Shown here: one piece after another, positions 1 to 5,060 of the stretch
Layout of the letters: each line of letters starts with the position of its first letter
Numbering within the stretch: the stretch's first letter is position 1
Assembly (NCBI GenBank): GCA_030622125.1
Contig: JAUXGM010000149.1
Location: 1-5,060, forward strand
Reading direction: 5' to 3'
DNA length: 5,060 nucleotides
Source: a bacterium
GTDB lineage: Bacteria > AUK180
The notes under the pieces: generated by a model
The model's input: only the letters and a program-made list of their open reading frames with translations
Database searches by the model: none
What the model was told of the DNA's origin: nothing
Program-made: the position numbers and the translations under genes

Positions 1-3000
1 ATGAATTCAATATATTATTTGTTGCCATACTGATTTCAATATTATTTTTTCCTCTTTTAATATCTATCTTATAGATATTTTTAATTACTGTAAAAATATC
101 ATCAATATTTTTTGAGCATTTAAGTAAAAGCGTATTATTCTTATAAACAATGGATTCTACATTCGCCTTCATTGCCGCTAATTTTATCCATTGGTAATCA
201 AAAAGCTCTATTACTTGCTCCGGAATATCTCCGTATCTTCTAATAAATCTTTCCTTTATCACTTGCAGTTTATCAAAAGAATTGCTGTTGATAATATCAA
301 GATAGAATCGCTGTCTCTCTATTTCTAACGGAACTATTTTTTTGGGGATATAGGGAAAAATTCCGATATCAATAAAAGTATCTTTTAAAATAACACCGTC
401 ATCTTTTATCTTTTCTATGACGCTTTCAAGTATCTTAAGATACATCCCGAGTCCTATATTGGAAATATTTCCCGATTGTTGTGTTCCAAAAAGATTTCCA
501 ATACCCCTTATTTCAAGATCTTTAACCGCAAGACGGTACCCGGAACCAAGCTCCTGAAATTCTTTAATTGCAGAAAGCCGTTTAACTGAATTCGGATTCA
601 TTTTTTCAAAAGAACTGATGAAGATATAAGCATACGCCTGTCTATATGACCTTCCAACCCTACCCCTTAATTGATAAAGCTGTGAAAGCCCGAAATTTTC
701 ACCGTTATTTATTATTATTGTATTAACATTCGGAAGATCAATGCCGATCTCGATTATTGTCGTGGAAATGAGAAGATCATAATAATTCTGTTGAAATAAT
801 TTCATTTTTCCCTCTATTTCTTTTGCGGGCACCTGTCCGTGAAGTATCGCGACCCGCAATTCAGGAACAAGTTTTAATATCATCTCCTTTATCTTTTCAA
901 GATCTTTTATATTGTTATGAACAAAAAATATCTGTCCTCCCCTTTTGATCTCTTCCAATATGGCAGATTTTAAAACATCTTTATTGAAAATACTTACGAT
1001 TGTTTTTATTCCCATTCGTCCTGGTGGAGGTGTTTCTATTATTGACATCGGTCTAATTTTTGATAGTGACATATACAAGGTTCTTGGAATTGGCGTAGCA
1101 CTCATTGTTAAGGTATCAACATTTCTTTTGACCAAACGAATCTTTTCCTTTGCTTTTACACCGAATCGCTGCTCTTCATCAACGATCAAAAGCCCAAGAT
1201 CATTAAATTCTACATCATCGGAAAGAATTCTGTGTGTTCCAATTACGATATTAATATCTCCATGTTTGATCCTTTTAATGATATCCTGTCTATTTTTGGG
1301 AGAAACGATCCTGGAAAGCATTGAAATAGATAGTCCATAGCGTTCAAACCTAAATTTGAATGTAATAAAATGCTGTTCACATAAAATAGTAGTAGGTGCT
1401 AAAACTGCAACCTGCTTACCATCAAAAACTGCTTTAAAAGCAGATCTCATCGCAACCTCTGTTTTGCCGAAACCGACATCACCAACAAGGAGACGGTCCA
1501 TTGGTTTTTCCAATTCCATATCCTGTTCTATCTCTTTGATGACCTTTTCCTGATCAATTGTTTCCTCATAAAGAAAATCATTTTCAAAGGATTTGTGAAG
1601 TTCATTATTTTTTGAAAAAGCATACCCTTTGGATATCTCTCTTTCAGCATAAAGATTGATAATTGAAAGTAACATTTTTTCCAAACTTTTTGCTGCTCTT
1701 GACTTTTTTGTTATCCATTTTTGAGATCTTAAGGAATCAAGAACCGGTTTATAAGTGCCGGCTGATATGTATTTGTGTACTTTGTGTAATCTGTCAATGG
1801 GTAGGTAAAGCCTTTCATTATTCTTATATTGAACTGTAAAAAAATCTCCGTGAAATTGAGCGATTTTTTTATTTTCTATTCCAAGAAACCTGCCGATACC
1901 GTAATCTTCATGAACAATAAAATCACCGATGGTTATACTTTTTAATTCATCATCTATCTCTTTTCTAAATCGATTTTCTTTTCTGTGAAGTCTTTTTTTA
2001 TTCCCAATCAAATCCCTTTCGGATACAAATACCAATCCATCGGTTTCATAAATGAAACCTTCATCTATATTTCCTTCTATAAAAAAAATGTGTGCTTTTT
2101 TCTTTATATTTTCAGTTACTTTAAGGACAATATCTTGAAGAACCCTTATACGGTTTGGATTTTCTATGAAAAACAAAATTGTATATTCTTTGTTTATCCA
2201 TGTCTCCATATTTTGTGAGAAAAGCTCTACATTATTCGAAAAATTGATAAGACGATAGGTGTTTATTATCATTTCATAATTCTGCATATCTATTAGAGAG
2301 TAGATCTTTAAGAAATTTCTTTTTTTTGCGAAAAGTTCGAATTTTTCTATTGGTTTATTTCTCTTTTCAAGTAAATTCTCGTTCATTAAGAATCTCAATC
2401 TTTCCACAGTATTCTCTATATTATTTATGATCATATTATCGGTTTTTTTATATATTGACATAAAATTTTTTGTTTTTTGAACATCTGAATTTTCCGGAAA
2501 AATAACATAGTTGGAAATAGACTTTATCCGCATCTGTTGAGATTGATCAAAAAAATAAATACTTTCAACCTCTTCATCGAACAATTCAATTCTTATGGGA
2601 TAATCCTCGCCATAAGGAAAGAAATCAATAACATCCCCGCGAATGCTGAACTCACCCATATCCCAAACATTATCCCTTCTGATATAATTATTATTTTCCA
2701 GATATGAAAAAAACATTTCAAGGTTTAGTTTGTTTTCTTTTTTTATGATAAATTCCTTGATTTGGTTCCTTGGCGGGATCATTGTAAAATTATATTCAAA
2801 CGGCATAATAATAAACTTATGTCTATCAAGGTTATATAATTTAAAAAGAGAACTTACCAATATGTTGCCGTTCGGATCGCTTTCTACGAAGAAAACATCA
2901 TCGTCATTAAATAGACAATTTAAGTAATTGTAACATTTTTCTGCATTTATTGGCGAATATGAAAAGAAAAAGGTATTTAATTTAGTGGTCTTGAATGACA

Positions 3001-3127
3001 AATAACTGTAAACGATATTTAAAAAAGAAGAGTTGGATGAAATTTTGTGTCCACCGACGGCTTTTTTTAAAAAAAATTTCAAAAACGCTTGATAACTTTT
3101 CTTTTTTTCTATAATTTTTTTAAACAT
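1..3127 (-). CDS. mfd: Mfd, transcription-repair coupling factor (C-terminal end cut by window edge)
   Basis: Mfd is a cytoplasmic SF2 DNA translocase that binds stalled RNA polymerase, pushes it off the lesion and recruits UvrA for nucleotide excision repair. The 1042 visible codons give the family order. A UvrB-like module contains GEFSIRG at residues 158-164; by recalled alignment, R163, R179 and F183 match the E. coli UvrA-contact residues R165, R181 and F185. The CarD-like polymerase-interacting domain starts near 398 (GDFIVHEDYGIGRF from 401). The helicase core shows Walker A GDVGFGKT (549-556), DEEQ (650-653), TMSATPIPRTL (674-684), EIGIDLPN (793-800) and LRGRVGR (820-826). The TRG motif spans about 849-886 (ELGSG, DLEIRG). 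A TRCF domain begins near 940. The extreme N-terminus is divergent, lysine-rich, lacks a P-loop and is about 45 residues shorter than in E. coli. ATG at 3127 is the only plausible start: the frame meets TAG at 3146-3148 upstream with no other start codon between. The frame is open at base 2; since E. coli Mfd has about 1150 residues, probably only some tens of codons are missing. Confidence 0.97.
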   Translation of the reverse strand, partial: MFKKIIEKKKSYQAFLKFFLKKAVGGHKISSNSSFLNIVYSYLSFKTTKLNTFFFSYSPINAEKCYNYLNCLFNDDDVFFVESDPNGNILVSSLFKLYNLDRHKFIIMPFEYNFTMIPPRNQIKEFIIKKENKLNLEMFFSYLENNNYIRRDNVWDMGEFSIRGDVIDFFPYGEDYPIRIELFDEEVESIYFFDQSQQMRIKSISNYVIFPENSDVQKTKNFMSIYKKTDNMIINNIENTVERLRFLMNENLLEKRNKPIEKFELFAKKRNFLKIYSLIDMQNYEMIINTYRLINFSNNVELFSQNMETWINKEYTILFFIENPNRIRVLQDIVLKVTENIKKKAHIFFIEGNIDEGFIYETDGLVFVSERDLIGNKKRLHRKENRFRKEIDDELKSITIGDFIVHEDYGIGRFLGIENKKIAQFHGDFFTVQYKNNERLYLPIDRLHKVHKYISAGTYKPVLDSLRSQKWITKKSRAAKSLEKMLLSIINLYAEREISKGYAFSKNNELHKSFENDFLYEETIDQEKVIKEIEQDMELEKPMDRLLVGDVGFGKTEVAMRSAFKAVFDGKQVAVLAPTTILCEQHFITFKFRFERYGLSISMLSRIVSPKNRQDIIKRIKHGDINIVIGTHRILSDDVEFNDLGLLIVDEEQRFGVKAKEKIRLVKRNVDTLTMSATPIPRTLYMSLSKIRPMSIIETPPPGRMGIKTIVSIFNKDVLKSAILEEIKRGGQIFFVHNNIKDLEKIKEMILKLVPELRVAILHGQVPAKEIEGKMKLFQQNYYDLLISTTIIEIGIDLPNVNTIIINNGENFGLSQLYQLRGRVGRSYRQAYAYIFISSFEKMNPNSVKRLSAIKEFQELGSGYRLAVKDLEIRGIGNLFGTQQSGNISNIGLGMYLKILESVIEKIKDDGVILKDTFIDIGIFPYIPKKIVPLEIERQRFYLDIINSNSFDKLQVIKERFIRRYGDIPEQVIELFDYQWIKLAAMKANVESIVYKNNTLLLKCSKNIDDIFTVIKNIYKIDIKRGKNNIEISMATNNILNS
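3061..3076 (-). repeat. T8-A7 homopolymer tract near the start of mfd
   Basis: In the coding strand, eight T are followed by seven A and then G, covering codons 18-22 of mfd (F-F-L-K-K). In the reading frame this forms three overlapping X-XXY-YYZ heptamers (T TTT TTA, T TTA AAA, A AAA AAA). Such tracts can cause replication slippage or ribosomal frameshifting. A -1 shift would reach TAA at 2982-2984 after 26 codons, and a +1 shift stops sooner, so either would truncate Mfd near residue 50 or earlier. In DNA this AT-rich the tract may be incidental. Confidence 0.5.
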
Positions 3128-3148
3128 CCGTATCTGCTTATCAACCTA
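3125..3148 (-). promoter_or_regulatory. recJ-like/mfd junction: tandem stop, weak ribosome binding site, probable translational coupling
   Basis: Read on the minus strand, the upstream gene ends in TGA (3141-3143), immediately followed by an in-frame TAA (3138-3140); the mfd ATG follows at 3127-3125. The 13 intervening bases hold no AGGAGG-like sequence. The nearest AGG lies about 18-20 bases before the ATG, overlapping the end of the upstream gene and farther than the usual spacing. The close spacing and missing ribosome binding site suggest that mfd is translated by coupling or reinitiation after the RecJ-like gene and shares its transcript. No terminator-like hairpin or separate promoter is visible here. 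Coupling is inference. Confidence 0.55.
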
Positions 3149-5060
3149 TTTTTCTTATATCAACAATATAGATTACATTTGAATCCTCATATTTTTTCAA
3201 CATTGGATTATATAGGATATTGTATTTTTCATTTACATCTAATTCATTAGCATAAGTCCCATTATAGGGAGAAATCCCATAAACTTTCGTGTTTCCCTTT
3301 TCCAATTCTAAAAAAAGTGATCTACCATCCTTTCCATATCGCCTAATTCCTTTTACTATAACATTTGTATCCAAATAGGTCGGTGCTTGTATTTGCTTTC
3401 CATAAGGTCCACAAAGTTTAACAAGTTTTTTTTCCGCTTCACCGATCTTATTTATTTCTAATATATCATCATAAAAGAGTTTTTTGGGTTCAAATTTTGA
3501 ATCAAAATGTTTAAACCATGCCTCAAATTTTTCTATGAATTGGGGTATTTTAAAGTTGTCTATCGTGAATCCGACCGCCTTGCCATGCCCGCCGAAAGTT
3601 CTAAAAAGATCGCCATTACTCTTAAAAAATTCTAAAATATTACCGTTTAAAAATCTGGATGAACCCGAAAGAGGATTATCCTGAATTAAAATAACCGTTG
3701 GAGCATCAATATTCTTTGTTAGTTCGGATGCTATTGCACCTTTCTTACCGGTAAATTTTTTATCTATAAGCATAACGCGTATCTTTCCATTCGGATTTAG
3801 GTTTCTTCCTACCTTTAATGCTTCTTTTGTTGAAGACCCCGTATATACTTTTCGTTTGAAGATATTTAATTTTTTAGTTTTATAAAATTTGTCGATTTCT
3901 TCATAATCTCCCGCCCTGTATTTTGAATTTAAAACAGGTATCAGTTTATCATAATTGTAATAGGAATTTATCAAAAGACCACTATACTTTGAATCTCCTA
4001 ATATTTCTGAAAATTCAAGGTATATATCTATTTTTCTCATAAATAGGTAATTTATGCCGTCTATCTTCATTCTATCGGAAAATATTGTAATGTAGTAAAT
4101 TAAAAGGGATTCATCTCTGGAAAAGGTTCTTAGATTATTCTCCTTTTTTAGAAGTTCTAAAAATAATCTGTAAAGTGCTCTTGTATCATTTTTCGCACGG
4201 TGGAATTTCCCATGATAGAGATTTAGAGAATTAACGATACTTCCAAGGGCATAGGAAGGTAGTCCTTTATAAAACCGTTTTGTCATAGTAAGGGTATCTA
4301 TTACATCATTCTGTGGTAGGGAAAGATCAAATCTTTGTAGATAATTTTTTATAAAGGAAAGATCAAAATTCGCATTATGAGCAACCAATGTACTACTGCC
4401 TATAAATTTAAGAAAATGCTTGATAACTTTTTGGGCATCTTTTCCGTTTTTATCAATTATATTGTTGTCTATTCCGGTAATCTCTTTTATTTTGCTGCTA
4501 ATTTTCTTATCGGTTTTCAAAAATGTCTCGAACCGTTCTGTGATCTCGCCGCCTTTGACCTTCAATGCAGAAATTTCAAGAATGTCATCTATCCCGGGGT
4601 TAAGTCCGGTTGTTTCAATATCTAAAATTATATAGGTCTTATCAAGATCCTTATATTGTAGCCGTTTAACCTCTCTTTGCAAAAGATAAACGAGGCCGGC
4701 GGCGGATGGATAACCACCACTTTTAAAATTTGGATAATAATAAACAACATTCGGAATTGCATAAAAATCCTGCATATGATGGTCCACAACCAATGCCTTA
4801 ACACCATTTTCTGCAAGATAATTTAAACCATCGGAGGAATTCTGTCCCATATCAAGAAAGATAACATTTTTATAGCCATCAGCTATAACCTTTTTCGCAT
4901 CTTTAACTTCAAAAAGCGGAATATTTTTCCAGAATTCCTTATAAAATATATTGTGGCTTTTAAAGCCCTCTTCATTAATAAGAGAAAGTATCTTCATAGC
5001 ACCATAGCCATCAAGATCACAGTCATACAACACCAATGTTTTTTCATCTTTTTTAAAAGC
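3141..5060 (-). CDS. recJ: RecJ-family DHH phosphoesterase with embedded DnaQ-type exonuclease domain (N-terminus cut by window edge)
   Basis: RecJ-type proteins are metal-dependent 5'-3' single-strand DNA exonucleases acting in recombination and repair. Residues are numbered from the TTG at 5036. DHH motif I is DCDLDG (5-10), motif II FLDMG (60-64, D62), motif III VVDHH (83-87) and motif IV YPSAAG (109-114). A DEDDh exonuclease domain interrupts at about 134-297. DHH then resumes with IFSDR (318-322, D321), followed by DHHA1 (SGSSR 457-461, FGGHGKAVGF 481-490) and an OB-like end starting at GPYGKQIQAP (543-552). Without the insert, the visible length fits a RecJ core. The frame stays open to base 5060 with eight more codons (AFKKDEKT) that fit the strand leading into motif I, so the TTG is probably not the start; by comparison with RecJ, perhaps 50-80 residues are missing. 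It ends in TGA followed by in-frame TAA, 13 bases before mfd. RecJ-superfamily membership is firm, but motif V reads SDR rather than the usual bacterial GTIAD, so a divergent RecJ-like subfamily is possible. The substrate is inferred, not shown. Confidence 0.88.
   Translation of the reverse strand, partial: AFKKDEKTLVLYDCDLDGYGAMKILSLINEEGFKSHNIFYKEFWKNIPLFEVKDAKKVIADGYKNVIFLDMGQNSSDGLNYLAENGVKALVVDHHMQDFYAIPNVVYYYPNFKSGGYPSAAGLVYLLQREVKRLQYKDLDKTYIILDIETTGLNPGIDDILEISALKVKGGEITERFETFLKTDKKISSKIKEITGIDNNIIDKNGKDAQKVIKHFLKFIGSSTLVAHNANFDLSFIKNYLQRFDLSLPQNDVIDTLTMTKRFYKGLPSYALGSIVNSLNLYHGKFHRAKNDTRALYRLFLELLKKENNLRTFSRDESLLIYYITIFSDRMKIDGINYLFMRKIDIYLEFSEILGDSKYSGLLINSYYNYDKLIPVLNSKYRAGDYEEIDKFYKTKKLNIFKRKVYTGSSTKEALKVGRNLNPNGKIRVMLIDKKFTGKKGAIASELTKNIDAPTVILIQDNPLSGSSRFLNGNILEFFKSNGDLFRTFGGHGKAVGFTIDNFKIPQFIEKFEAWFKHFDSKFEPKKLFYDDILEINKIGEAEKKLVKLCGPYGKQIQAPTYLDTNVIVKGIRRYGKDGRSLFLELEKGNTKVYGISPYNGTYANELDVNEKYNILYNPMLKKYEDSNVIYIVDIRKIG
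4146..4637 (-). other. DnaQ-like DEDDh 3'-5' exonuclease domain inserted in the DHH domain
   Basis: This segment encodes residues 134-297 of the RecJ-like protein (numbered from the TTG at 5036). It has all three exonuclease motifs: ExoI DIETTG (139-144, D139 and E141), ExoII HNANFD (220-225, D225) and ExoIII HRAKND (279-284, H279 and D284). That is the complete DEDDh catalytic set known from DnaQ, PolC and DinG exonuclease domains. The run through TGID and VAHNANFD most resembles the PolC/DinG type. The domain sits between the helix after DHH motif IV (GLVYLLQREV, ending at 123) and the strand/helix holding D321. It is therefore nested inside the DHH fold, not fused at an end. The frame is continuous on both sides and base composition looks like the host gene, so there is no sign of recent insertion or assembly error. 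Confidence 0.93.

Noticed and set aside
945-1553. Plus-strand open frames of 131 and 65 codons
   Set aside because: They lie antisense to the Mfd helicase core (Walker A, DEEQ and SAT motifs are on the other strand) and show no recognisable protein features.
1985-2927. Plus-strand open frames of 77 and 65 codons
   Set aside because: They are antisense to the N-terminal half of Mfd; the Phe/Ile/Tyr-rich translation is what AT-rich antisense DNA gives.
3128-3140. A promoter or terminator between the two genes
   Set aside because: Thirteen bases are too few for either; no GC-rich stem followed by a T run is present.
4320-4367. Direct repeat of 12 bases (4320-4331 and 4356-4367), and a small hairpin-like AAAGAT/ATCTTT at 4322-4336
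   Set aside because: The two copies encode FDLS twice, 12 codons apart, in the exonuclease domain; only two copies, in coding sequence and short enough to be chance. The hairpin is internal to the gene and lacks terminator context.
3484-4816. Short open frames on both strands within the RecJ-like gene
   Set aside because: They overlap well-supported DHH, DnaQ and DHHA1 motifs in another frame and have no domain signal.
5034-5036. TTG as the start codon of the RecJ-like gene
   Set aside because: The frame continues open to base 5060 with residues fitting the strand before motif I, and RecJ proteins have a further N-terminal region, so the real start is beyond the window.

Overview
The window is AT-rich bacterial DNA, filled almost completely by two genes on the minus strand, and both run off a window edge. 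The upstream gene (right side, read leftwards) is a RecJ-family DHH phosphoesterase that carries a complete DnaQ-type exonuclease domain inside it. The downstream gene (left side) is mfd, the transcription-repair coupling factor. They are separated by 13 bases and probably form one transcription unit. The plus-strand open frames are antisense shadows of these two genes. I see no RNA gene, mobile element, CRISPR array, convincing promoter or terminator.

Layout: 1-3127 is mfd, 1042 complete codons with the C-terminal end cut off by the left edge. Every landmark I located (UvrB-like module, RNA-polymerase-interacting domain, helicase motifs, TRG motif, TRCF domain) lies in one continuous frame, and I found no frameshift. 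3128-3140 is a short gap with tandem stop codons and no good Shine-Dalgarno sequence. 3141-5060 is the RecJ-like gene, still open at the right edge, so its true start lies outside the window.

The most notable point is the architecture of the RecJ-like protein: first part of the DHH domain, then a DEDDh 3'-5' exonuclease domain of about 165 residues, then the rest of the DHH domain, DHHA1 and an OB-like C-terminus. Catalytic residues of both nucleases look intact, so one polypeptide could in principle degrade single strands from both ends. Its position directly ahead of mfd suggests a role in DNA repair. That functional link is inference.

Organism: base composition, heavy use of AGA and ATA codons and lysine/isoleucine/asparagine-rich proteins indicate a low-GC bacterium. 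The standard genetic code works throughout. I cannot name a phylum from the sequence alone.
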